Positions 45,132-53,834 of a stretch of DNA of 64,000 nucleotides are shown piece by piece. Source of the stretch: Coleofasciculus sp. FACHB-1120. GTDB taxonomy: Bacteria; Cyanobacteriota; Cyanobacteriia; Cyanobacteriales; FACHB-T130. The notes under the pieces are model-generated. The model made no database searches. It was given only the letters and a program-made list of their open reading frames with translations, and was not told the origin of the DNA. The stretch's first letter is position 1. Each line of letters begins with the position of its first letter. The position numbers were made by a program, and so were the translations under genes. The stretch covers positions 186,001 to 250,000 of the forward strand of contig NZ_JACJTV010000005.1 of the NCBI RefSeq assembly GCF_014698845.1, written 5' to 3'.

Positions 45132-46556
45132 CTACACTAATTTCTGAATATCCCCAAAAGCCCGATAGAAACCACCGCGAGAAGATTCGCGCACCTCTTC
45201 CACCAGATAACGCGCACCATCGGAGCGAATATCTTGAGGAAATTGTACTTTCCAATTGGGATTGTAACCAGGAGAAACAGCGCGTATTCTTAACTTCCCG
45301 TCTTCTTTGAAACATTCCACAATCACTCCCTGAGTGGCGTTTGATGTCGTTTCCAAAGTATTAGAAGGAACGGCTGGTGCAACGGCGGTAGGTGCTTTAA
45401 TATTAATAGCCTGGGGAACCGTACCCGCTTGTGCTGCTTTGATGGCTGTTTCCCCCGCATCAATGCAAGCAAGAGAACCATCGGTGGTGACGATGTAGAG
45501 ATGGTCATCTATAAACTGCATGGAGAAGGCGGAACCGCAGCCAGTGGCAAGTTTCCAAAGACGCTCTCCTTGTTGACTAAAACAATAAATCGAGGAGCAA
45601 TTGTCGCCGGCAAAGACATATTTACCTTCTTCAGCAGTGGCGCAAGAATAAACAGGGGCATCACATTGATAAATTGTGCTAATTTCCCCTCTCTTGGTAA
45701 AGCAATAAACTTGATTATCACTGGTACTAGCATATACAAATGCTTCTTCTTGCCAGCCAAATAGTACCTCACCGCGAGTTTTCTGGTTCCAGATCGTCTT
45801 TCCATCTTCCCAGTCATACATTGTCACGCCACTGCTGTGACCGTGATAAATGCCAATTTCGTCGCAGCGCACCATCCAGCCATACTCACCACTACTTTTT
45901 TTAGTCCATTGAGATTCATCTTCGTGATTAATCGTTGTGACATTACCAGCATCATCAGAAACGCCGAGAATTGCATCTTTGATATCAAGCCAGAAGATAT
46001 TTACATCGGGGGCAATTTCATAAGCAACACGGGGTATTTTGCCTGTTAAATCGTATACTTTACCATCATCACATCCCGCATAAAGCCAACCTTCATCCGC
46101 GACAATACACTTCACGCCGTCAGGAAGACGAAACTGATTTTGCACAATTCCCGTATGACTGAGAGCGAAAATCTGACCTGCTTGATTTCCAACCCAGCAC
46201 CGAGAATTGTCGATGAAAATGCCAAAAGCAGGGGAAGAAGAGGCAAATTTCCAAACTACAGGTGCTTGGTTTGCAGTTGAGCGATCGCTCTTTATTTCCC
46301 GTCGAGTCACGGGACGTTTGCTCCTTACTCCCATAACCGCTGGTTCGTAACCTTTCTTCAGTTTCTCGTTAATCTTTTTCGTCGCTTCAGCTTTGGCTTT
46401 TTCTGGCGTTGGATAGGTTTTTACCTGAGTTTGTCCTGAGTCGCCAATGCGACCGTAGCGAATTAATACTTCCGTACCGTTGACAATCACTTCATAAAAT
46501 TTGTGAGAACTACTCTCTGACTCTGACAATTCTAGATACGTTTTATCTTGGATCAT
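45132..46556 (-). CDS. WGR domain + beta-propeller-like repeats + unnamed C-terminal domain
   Basis: A 474-residue protein. Residues 1-80 form a WGR domain (YLELSESESSSHKFYEVIV, then VLIRYGRIGDSGQTQVKTY), homologous in layout to the N-terminus of the WGR-HEAT protein. Residues about 100-385 contain repeated blade-like units with Trp/Asp motifs (WVGNQAGQIFALS, YAGCDDGKVYDL, YVFAGDNCSSIYCFS), typical of a PQQ/WD-like propeller. After an Ala/Pro linker, residues about 404-474 are the same domain that occurs twice in the VWA protein (GVIVECF, PGYNPNW, VQFPQDIR, YLVEEV). It faces the VWA gene from 4 kb away. It may be a partner in the same retron-linked system, but direct evidence is lacking. Confidence 0.8.
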   Translation of the reverse strand: MIQDKTYLELSESESSSHKFYEVIVNGTEVLIRYGRIGDSGQTQVKTYPTPEKAKAEATKKINEKLKKGYEPAVMGVRSKRPVTRREIKSDRSTANQAPVVWKFASSSPAFGIFIDNSRCWVGNQAGQIFALSHTGIVQNQFRLPDGVKCIVADEGWLYAGCDDGKVYDLTGKIPRVAYEIAPDVNIFWLDIKDAILGVSDDAGNVTTINHEDESQWTKKSSGEYGWMVRCDEIGIYHGHSSGVTMYDWEDGKTIWNQKTRGEVLFGWQEEAFVYASTSDNQVYCFTKRGEISTIYQCDAPVYSCATAEEGKYVFAGDNCSSIYCFSQQGERLWKLATGCGSAFSMQFIDDHLYIVTTDGSLACIDAGETAIKAAQAGTVPQAINIKAPTAVAPAVPSNTLETTSNATQGVIVECFKEDGKLRIRAVSPGYNPNWKVQFPQDIRSDGARYLVEEVRESSRGGFYRAFGDIQKLV

Positions 46557-47345
46557 TTTTCTACCCGACTCTGTATGTATTTAAAAATTTCTACATCCTC
46601 TCAACTTACCCATTGATAAGCCAGTATTCTGCCGCGACACGAACTGAAAGATACAATTCATCAAAATACCAAAAATCCTGTTTTAACCTTGCTGAGCATT
46701 AGAAAGTGGTAATAAGTCAAACTTCAAATCAAGCTTTTTTAGGGAAATTCACCTTTTTATGTCAATTTTATATCAAATAAATATAGGCATAAAGGCAAAG
46801 TTAAGAAACAAGTGCATTTGTGAATCTTTATAAAACTTGGAATACTAAATATGTTTTAAAGGTAAATAAAGATTAATATATTTTTTATGGAACATAATTC
46901 ATACATAAGACTGTTTGGTTAGTCTTACAATCCTTGAAAATATCCGCCAAAGGGGCAGTATCAAAAATAAGTTTTTTATACAAAGCTTGCGTGGGGTTCC
47001 AGATAACCAGTAATGTTTTCGCAAGCATTGAAATGCACTCATGCAGGCTATTTTAATGTTTTCTCTCAAACTATTACTAACACTTTACTACAGTTTTTGT
47101 GACAATCTTACGAAGAAATTAGTATTCTAAATTACATTTTTTGGGGCGGTCAAAACGATGCTTCCCAACAAACTGTGTATACACTGATATTTGCTGATAA
47201 GCAAATTATATTTCCGTATAAATACGCTTTCAACTCCTTGAATAAAGCTTTATTTTTACTTCAGTGCAACTATGAGGATTTAGAAACCTATCCCCAAAAT
47301 TGCCCATAACTGAACTGGAGCAACTACAAATCTGTAGATTACACA
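46557..47345. other. 789-base A+T-rich intergenic region
   Basis: I see no convincing gene in this stretch. It is notably A+T-rich with many short homopolymer runs and should contain the divergent promoters of the WGR-propeller gene (leftwards) and the giant kinase gene (rightwards). Confidence 0.5.
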
Positions 47346-50300
47346 ATGATGACAACGATTCCCGGGTACCAATTTTTTGAGCTAATCTATGAAAGTAGCA
47401 AGTCTCTGGTGTATCGGGGATGCCGACTTCAGGATAATTTACCTCTTATTCTTAAAGTTATTAAAGAAGACTATCCATTACCAGAAGAAATTTCTAGGTA
47501 TAAGCAAGAATATGAAATTACCCGTTCGCTGAATATAGATGGTGTTGCTAAGGCGTATGATTTAAAACCCTATCAAAACACTCTAGTGATGCTGTTGGAG
47601 GATTTTGGTGGTCAATCTCTAAAAAAATTGATAGACAACCAAAGCTTTACAGTTTTAGAAGTTATTAAAATTGCTATAAAAATTACCGAGACTTTAGCTA
47701 AGCTTCATACTTCAAACATTATTCACAAAGATATTAATCCATCTAATATTGTTTTTGACCCAAAAAGTGGGCAAGTAAAATTTATTGATTTTGGAATTTC
47801 CAGCGTTTTGTCGCGGGAAAACCCTACCCTAAAAAGTCCTAATGTTTTAGAAGGCACTCTTGCCTATATGTCGCCAGAGCAAACTGGCAGAATGAACCGT
47901 TCGCTAGATTACCGCACTGACTTTTACTCTTTTGGTGTCACCTTCTACGAACTCCTCACTGGCAGACTACCTTTTAATGGTACTGATGCAATGGAGTTAG
48001 TGCATAGTCATATTGCGCTTACGCCAATTCCGCCTCATAAGTTCAATCAAAATATTCCCAAAGCAGTTTCAGACATTGTGATGAAATTGCTGGCTAAAAC
48101 TGCTGAAGATAGATACCAAAGTGCTTATGGAATTCAAGCAGATTTAGAATATTGTCTAACCCAACTAGAAATAAACAACCAAATTCCAGAGTTCTCTCTT
48201 GGTCGTCATGATATCTCCAATAAATTTCAAATTCCAGAGAAGCTCTATGGCAGAGAGCAAGAAATTAATATTTTACTAACAGCATTTGAACGAGTGAGTC
48301 AATTCTCGTTTGGTAAGCCAATGCCAGGGGATATTGAGATGATGTTGGTGTCGGGATATTCTGGCATCGGCAAGTCATGTTTAGTGCAGGAAATTTACAA
48401 ACCAATCACTCAACAGCGAGCTTATTTCATTTCTGGAAAATTTGACCAATTTCAGCGGAGTATTCCCTATTCTGCTGTCGTTTGCGCCTTTTCTGCCTTA
48501 ATTCAGCAACTTTTAACGGAAAGCGAAGCACAGCTCAACCAGTGGAAAGAAAAACTCCTAGAAGCCATTGGCTCGAACGGGCAAATTATTATTGATGTGA
48601 TTCCAGAGGTGGAACTAATTGTCGGTCCTCAGCCTAGGGTTCAAGAGTTAGGGTCAACTGAATCTCAAAACCGCTTTAATTTAGTCTTTCAAAACTTTAT
48701 TCGGGTATTTTGCCAACAAGAACATCCATTAGTCATCTTTCTAGATGATTTGCAGTGGGCTGACTCTGCCACGCTCAAATTGATAGAGTTGATGATGAGG
48801 GATGAGCAAACGCACTATCTATTTCTCATTGGAGCATATCGGGATAATGAAGTCAGCTCTACTCATCCCTTGATGATGACGCTGGATAGTTTACGCGATG
48901 ATGGAGCTATCATCAACCAAATTAATCTAGCACCTTTAGAACTTGAGCATATTACCCACTTGATTGCCGACACCTTACATAGGGATAGGGAATCAGTAAG
49001 ACCCTTAGCTTCCCTCATCCTGCGTAAAACAGAAGGTAATCCCTTCTTTGTCAATGAATTTCTAAAAACTCTATATCAGGAAAACCTGCTTACCTTCACC
49101 CCCCCTCAGACGCTCCTTACTCAAGGAGAAAAAGAGGTAAGTAACGCCCTGTGGCAATGGGACATCACTCAAATTGAAGCGTTGGGTATTACTGATAATG
49201 TTGTGGAGTTAATGATAGGAAAGTTAAAAAAATTGCCGAATTCAACACAGCAGGCTTTACGGTTAGCAGCTTGTGTCGGCAATAGTTTCGATTTAAATAC
49301 TCTGTCTATCATTTATGAAAAATCAATTTCTGAAACTTTTAAAGACCTTTTGCCAGCCCTGAAAGAAGAATTAATTAAGCCCACTTCCGTCTTGGAAACA
49401 GCCGAGGAAGAAGGGGTTATTTCTCAATTATTAGTTTTTAATTATAAGTTTTCACACGACCGCGTGCAACAGGCAGCTTATGCACTGATTGATAACTCGC
49501 TTCAAAAATCAGTTCATCTCAAAATTGGCAATCTCCTGTTAGCAAATACCCCCTTAGGAGACCAGATAGAAATAATTTTTAAATTGGTTGATCATCTGAA
49601 TATTGGGTCTGATTTAATCGTCGATGAAGAGGCAAAAGTTGAATTAGTAATATTGAATTTGGAAGCAGCTCGAAAAGCGAAAGATGCAACTGCATACAGC
49701 TCAGCACTTCACTATTTGACTGCTTGTATGAGCGTTTTACCGAGCGATATTTGGGTAAAACGCTACGAGCTGGCTTTTGCATTGCATAAAAAACGAGCTG
49801 AAATTGAGTATTTAAACGGTAATTTTTCTCAGTCTGAAGCCTTGCTGGAGCTAACTCTATCTCAAGCAAAATCAGTCCTCGATAAAGCTGAAGTTTATAA
49901 TATGCTGATTGTGCAGCATACCATGCTTGCTAAATACCAAGAGGCAATTCAAGCAGGGCGTAATGCTCTTAGTCTGCTAGGAATTGACTTACCTGAAGGG
50001 GAATTAGCAACAGCAGTTGAGCTAGAACTAGACGAAGTTAATAAGAAATTAGAAAACCAAGAGATTGCGTCTTTAATTAATTTAGAAAGAATAAAAGTTC
50101 CCGAAGTAAAAGCAGCAGTCAAATTATTAGCAAATATGGGACCTTTGGCATATTTTGTTAATTTAGACCTTTGGCAGCTAGTTACTGTTAAAACAATCAA
50201 TCTTTCTCTCACCTATGGTTATGCCTCAGGAGCAGCGTATAGCTACTCGTGTTATGGAATGATACTTAGCACAATTTTAGGGAATTATCACTCTGGTTAT

Positions 50301-52880
50301 GAGTTTGGTGTGCTAGCAACTAAACTAAGTAATAAGTTTAATAATGTAGCTCAAAAATGTGCAGAACTGGTGGTTCTTGCCAATTACTTGAGTAATTGGG
50401 TGAAGCCAATTAAGTTTAGTCATACAATTAATGATGAGGCATATAAAACGGGGCTAGACTTTGGAGATTTGCAATGGGCAGGTTATACTCGTCTTCACAA
50501 AGTCATTGCTTCCTTCCATCAATGTAAAAGTTTAGAGCAAAGTTTAAAACAAATACCTCAGTCTTTGCTATTTTGCCAAAAAAGTAAAAATCAGTGGGCA
50601 ATTGATATCATTTTAGGTTATAACCTGGCGGTATCAAACTTGATAGGCATGACTGCCGGAACCTTATCTTTTGATAATGACGGGATTATCGAATCCAACT
50701 TCTTGACAAGTTGCGAACAACATCAAAGTTCGGCGGCAATTTGTGAATTCCATATTTTAAAAGCCCAAATTCTCTATTTATACGAAAAACCGGATTTAGC
50801 TTTGAACAGTAGCTTGTTAGCTTCAAAGCTACTTACTTCTATTTTCGGTCATATTTCCGTATCTACACATAACTTTTATCACTCATTGATTCTGGTTGCT
50901 CTCTATCCCAATGTTTCAGAATCAGTACAAAAACAATCTTGGGAGACGTTAGCAGCGAATCAAAAGCAGATGAAAATTTGGGCAGACAACTGCCCAGAAA
51001 ATTTTCTACACAAGTACCTGTTAGTAGAAGCTGAAATTAGTCGCATCACTGGCAATGATTTAGAGGCGATAGAATTGTATGAACGCGCCATCGAGTCAGC
51101 AAAAGAAAATGAGTTTATTCAGAATGAAGCTTTAGCGAATGAACTCGCTGCTAAGTTCTGGTTAGCTAAAAGAAAAGAGAAGTATGCCAAAGTCCATATT
51201 ACAGAAGCTTATTACGGCTATCAACGTTGGGGAGCTAAGCGCAAAGTAGAAGATTTGGAGGAAAAATATCCGCATTTTCTGACTAAAACATCTATTTTGC
51301 CTCGTGTTAAAGATACTCCCACGACTACTGGACATTCCTCTACGGGTAGTAGTTCTAATGTGCTGGATTTAACCACTGTGATGAAAGCTAGCCAAGCGAT
51401 CGCTGCTTGTATCGTGTTGGATAAATTACTGGCTTCTTTAATGAAAATATCTATCGAGAATGCTGGCGCACAAAAAGGTTTACTACTCTTGGTCAGAGAT
51501 GAAAAACTGCTAATTGAAGCCCGCTCATCGATTGAATCTAAACAGGTTATTGTTCGGCAATCAACTCCACTTAAAGGTTGTCAGGAATTACCTCTGACAG
51601 TGATTAATTATGTAAAGAGAACTCGCTCAGATGTGGTTCTAAATGATGCGGCTAGCGAGGGAAAGTTTATTAATGACTCTTATATAGAGCTAAATAAATT
51701 GAAGTCAGTTCTTTGCACTCCCATCATTAATCAAGGTAAATTAATCGGGATTCTCTATTTAGAAAATAATCTAACATCCGGAGCTTTTACTCCCGATAGA
51801 ATAGAAGTTTTAAAACTGCTTTCAGCTCAGGCAGCAATTTCTTTGGAAAATGCTATGCTTTACAATTCAATGGAGCAGAAAGTCCAAGAGAGGACGCATG
51901 AGTTAAATGAAAAAAATGTACGGTTGTCCCAAACTCTACAAGAACTTAAGCGTACTCAGACTCAATTAATTCAAACTGAGAAAATGTCTAGCTTGGGTCA
52001 ATTAGTAGCGGGTGTTGCCCACGAAATTAATAACCCAGTTAACTTTATCTACGGCAATCTTGTCCACGTTAATGAATATACTCAAGACCTACTAAACCTA
52101 ATGCAGCTATATGCAAAGCATTATCCCAATCCGGTGTCGGAGATTCAAGACGAAGCGGAGGCAATTGAAGTAGATTTCTTAGTTGAAGATTTGCCAAAAA
52201 TGCTGTCCTCTATGAAGGTGGGGGCTGACAGAATTCGTCAGATTGTCCTGAGTTTGAGGAATTTTTCGCGCCTTGATGAGGCAGAAATGAAGGAGGTTGA
52301 TGTTCACTCTGGGCTAGATAGTACGTTGTTAATTCTGCAAAACCGCCTGAAAGCTAAGACAGAAATTCCCGCCATTAAAGTGATTAAAGAGTATGGTTCG
52401 CTGCCATTAATAGAGTGTTATGCGGGTCAGCTCAACCAAGTTTTTATGAATCTCCTGGCTAATGCGATTGATACTTTGGAAGAAGTCATGAGCAATGGTT
52501 CAAAAACAATAGGAGATTGCCAGGAAATAGCCCAGGTATCTTGTTCGTCTTCTTGGGAACGAAAAGAACAGAATCCTCATAACCAATTGCCAATGAGCGA
52601 TTACCAATTACCAACAATTCGGATTCGCACCTATGTCGTAGACGAAAGTCGGGTTCTGATTGCCATCGCCGATAATGGGCCTGGGATGACAGAGGAAGTC
52701 AAAAAACGTATTTTCGACCCTTTCTTTACTACAAAACCGATTGGTAAAGGGACAGGGCTAGGGTTAGCAATTAGCTACCAGATTGTGGTAGAAAAACATG
52801 GCGGTCAATTGCAGTGTTTTTCCACACTTGGGCAGGGAACTGAATTTATTGTTGAGATTCCGATCCGTCCGCAACATTAA
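47346..52880 (+). CDS. giant Ser/Thr kinase - AAA ATPase - GAF - histidine kinase (HstK type)
   Basis: A 1844-residue signalling protein of the kind widespread in filamentous cyanobacteria. The Ser/Thr kinase domain (about 1-270) has HKDINPSN, DFG in FIDFGISS and SPEQTGRMNR. An AAA/STAND ATPase (about 290-700) has Walker A GYSGIGKS (about 336) and Walker B VIFLDDLQWAD. A long helical, TPR-like region (about 730-1310) follows, then a GAF domain (about 1352-1508), a coiled coil, the histidine kinase H-box GVAHEINNPVN (about 1554), N-box NLLANAID and G-boxes IADNGPGM and GKGTGLGLA. It lacks a receiver domain, so it should signal to a separate response regulator. Ligand and target are unknown. 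A short low-complexity insertion lies at about residues 1720-1750. Confidence 0.93.
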   Translation: MMTTIPGYQFFELIYESSKSLVYRGCRLQDNLPLILKVIKEDYPLPEEISRYKQEYEITRSLNIDGVAKAYDLKPYQNTLVMLLEDFGGQSLKKLIDNQSFTVLEVIKIAIKITETLAKLHTSNIIHKDINPSNIVFDPKSGQVKFIDFGISSVLSRENPTLKSPNVLEGTLAYMSPEQTGRMNRSLDYRTDFYSFGVTFYELLTGRLPFNGTDAMELVHSHIALTPIPPHKFNQNIPKAVSDIVMKLLAKTAEDRYQSAYGIQADLEYCLTQLEINNQIPEFSLGRHDISNKFQIPEKLYGREQEINILLTAFERVSQFSFGKPMPGDIEMMLVSGYSGIGKSCLVQEIYKPITQQRAYFISGKFDQFQRSIPYSAVVCAFSALIQQLLTESEAQLNQWKEKLLEAIGSNGQIIIDVIPEVELIVGPQPRVQELGSTESQNRFNLVFQNFIRVFCQQEHPLVIFLDDLQWADSATLKLIELMMRDEQTHYLFLIGAYRDNEVSSTHPLMMTLDSLRDDGAIINQINLAPLELEHITHLIADTLHRDRESVRPLASLILRKTEGNPFFVNEFLKTLYQENLLTFTPPQTLLTQGEKEVSNALWQWDITQIEALGITDNVVELMIGKLKKLPNSTQQALRLAACVGNSFDLNTLSIIYEKSISETFKDLLPALKEELIKPTSVLETAEEEGVISQLLVFNYKFSHDRVQQAAYALIDNSLQKSVHLKIGNLLLANTPLGDQIEIIFKLVDHLNIGSDLIVDEEAKVELVILNLEAARKAKDATAYSSALHYLTACMSVLPSDIWVKRYELAFALHKKRAEIEYLNGNFSQSEALLELTLSQAKSVLDKAEVYNMLIVQHTMLAKYQEAIQAGRNALSLLGIDLPEGELATAVELELDEVNKKLENQEIASLINLERIKVPEVKAAVKLLANMGPLAYFVNLDLWQLVTVKTINLSLTYGYASGAAYSYSCYGMILSTILGNYHSGYEFGVLATKLSNKFNNVAQKCAELVVLANYLSNWVKPIKFSHTINDEAYKTGLDFGDLQWAGYTRLHKVIASFHQCKSLEQSLKQIPQSLLFCQKSKNQWAIDIILGYNLAVSNLIGMTAGTLSFDNDGIIESNFLTSCEQHQSSAAICEFHILKAQILYLYEKPDLALNSSLLASKLLTSIFGHISVSTHNFYHSLILVALYPNVSESVQKQSWETLAANQKQMKIWADNCPENFLHKYLLVEAEISRITGNDLEAIELYERAIESAKENEFIQNEALANELAAKFWLAKRKEKYAKVHITEAYYGYQRWGAKRKVEDLEEKYPHFLTKTSILPRVKDTPTTTGHSSTGSSSNVLDLTTVMKASQAIAACIVLDKLLASLMKISIENAGAQKGLLLLVRDEKLLIEARSSIESKQVIVRQSTPLKGCQELPLTVINYVKRTRSDVVLNDAASEGKFINDSYIELNKLKSVLCTPIINQGKLIGILYLENNLTSGAFTPDRIEVLKLLSAQAAISLENAMLYNSMEQKVQERTHELNEKNVRLSQTLQELKRTQTQLIQTEKMSSLGQLVAGVAHEINNPVNFIYGNLVHVNEYTQDLLNLMQLYAKHYPNPVSEIQDEAEAIEVDFLVEDLPKMLSSMKVGADRIRQIVLSLRNFSRLDEAEMKEVDVHSGLDSTLLILQNRLKAKTEIPAIKVIKEYGSLPLIECYAGQLNQVFMNLLANAIDTLEEVMSNGSKTIGDCQEIAQVSCSSSWERKEQNPHNQLPMSDYQLPTIRIRTYVVDESRVLIAIADNGPGMTEEVKKRIFDPFFTTKPIGKGTGLGLAISYQIVVEKHGGQLQCFSTLGQGTEFIVEIPIRPQH

Positions 52881-53055
52881 CCTTTGTCTTAAGAAGCTAA
52901 TCTCCTTTATCAGACATAGAAGACAAGCAGTATTTTCAGTAATTTTGCCTAGGCATTTCTTTATACAAAGTTCATAGTTAGGCACATTCACGGTGGACTA
53001 TGGATTTAAAGAAAGGCTACCACTGAGTGGTAAGGTTAGCAGGAAGAAGTAAGTC

Positions 53056-53784
53056 ATGCAGCTCCTAGACAATTGCTCGATTGGTACTGAGAGAAAAGTA
53101 GGACTTCACCAATTGTATGTAGAAGATATCGTGAGATGCACCACGCTATCAGAAGCAGTGCTGATGGTAAATAAGGCTTATGATTTCCACCGTCATCCTT
53201 ACTTTATGTGGATGCAGGCACCTTCTACCTCACGGGCGCAATTTCTTTGCACACAGCTACCAATTTGTTTTGCAATTGAGTCATTTTCGCAATCATTAGC
53301 GGCAGTTTTGGCTCGGACTCCAGTATTAGAACGGCGACTTTCGGTGATGGAAAACGTGGCTGAAGAACATGGTCACGGCAATTTATTGAACTCTCACAAA
53401 TACACCTTCCGCCAATTTTTGCGGGCTTTGGGTGCCACTCCAGAAGATTTAGAAATACCCTGTCCTGCATCAGTGTTAGCTTTCAATCATTCACTTCTGG
53501 GCTACTGTCTGACACAATCCAGTGACGCGGGTGCAGCCGCTTTGGGGATGCTGGAGCATCTGTATTCGAGTGTTAGTGGGATGATCGCCCGCACGATTAA
53601 AGAGCGAGCTTGGGCAGCACCGGGTAGCCAGTCACACTATACTGTCCACGAGGAACTTGACGTAGAACACGCACGAGAATTGTTGGTTTTGGCAGAACCC
53701 TGTTGGGAGGAGCCACGCAACCGCGCTCATGTTGCTCAAGGGCTGGTGCTGGGTGCCCACTACTTATGGGCTTTGTACGAATAG
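53056..53784 (+). CDS. haem-oxygenase-like diiron oxidase (iron-containing redox enzyme family)
   Basis: A 242-residue, mostly helical protein of the haem-oxygenase/TenA/PqqC-like fold. Candidate metal ligands are ENVAEEHGHGN (about 98-108), and HEELDVEH near the end (His, Asp and His with the spacing H-x3-D-x2-H typical of this diiron group). Members such as UndA, BesC and SznF oxidise fatty acids or amino acids in secondary metabolism. The gene runs towards the terminal NRPS gene at 53833-57915 and lies 175 bases after the kinase gene. The start at ATG 53056 has AGGAAG upstream. Action on an NRPS precursor is a guess from location. Confidence 0.72.
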   Translation: MQLLDNCSIGTERKVGLHQLYVEDIVRCTTLSEAVLMVNKAYDFHRHPYFMWMQAPSTSRAQFLCTQLPICFAIESFSQSLAAVLARTPVLERRLSVMENVAEEHGHGNLLNSHKYTFRQFLRALGATPEDLEIPCPASVLAFNHSLLGYCLTQSSDAGAAALGMLEHLYSSVSGMIARTIKERAWAAPGSQSHYTVHEELDVEHARELLVLAEPCWEEPRNRAHVAQGLVLGAHYLWALYE

Positions 53785-53795
53785 TAGGCCACGGG

Positions 53796-53834
53796 AAGAG
53801 CGATCGCTACATCACAGAGTAAGCGATCGCTCTT
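53796..53834. terminator. HIP1-containing hairpin between convergent genes
   Basis: AAGAGCGATCGCT (53796-53808) pairs perfectly over 13 bases with AGCGATCGCTCTT (53822-53834), with a 13-base loop. It lies between the ends of the convergent diiron-oxidase and NRPS genes and touches the NRPS stop codon, so it can act as a two-way terminator. Confidence 0.6.
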
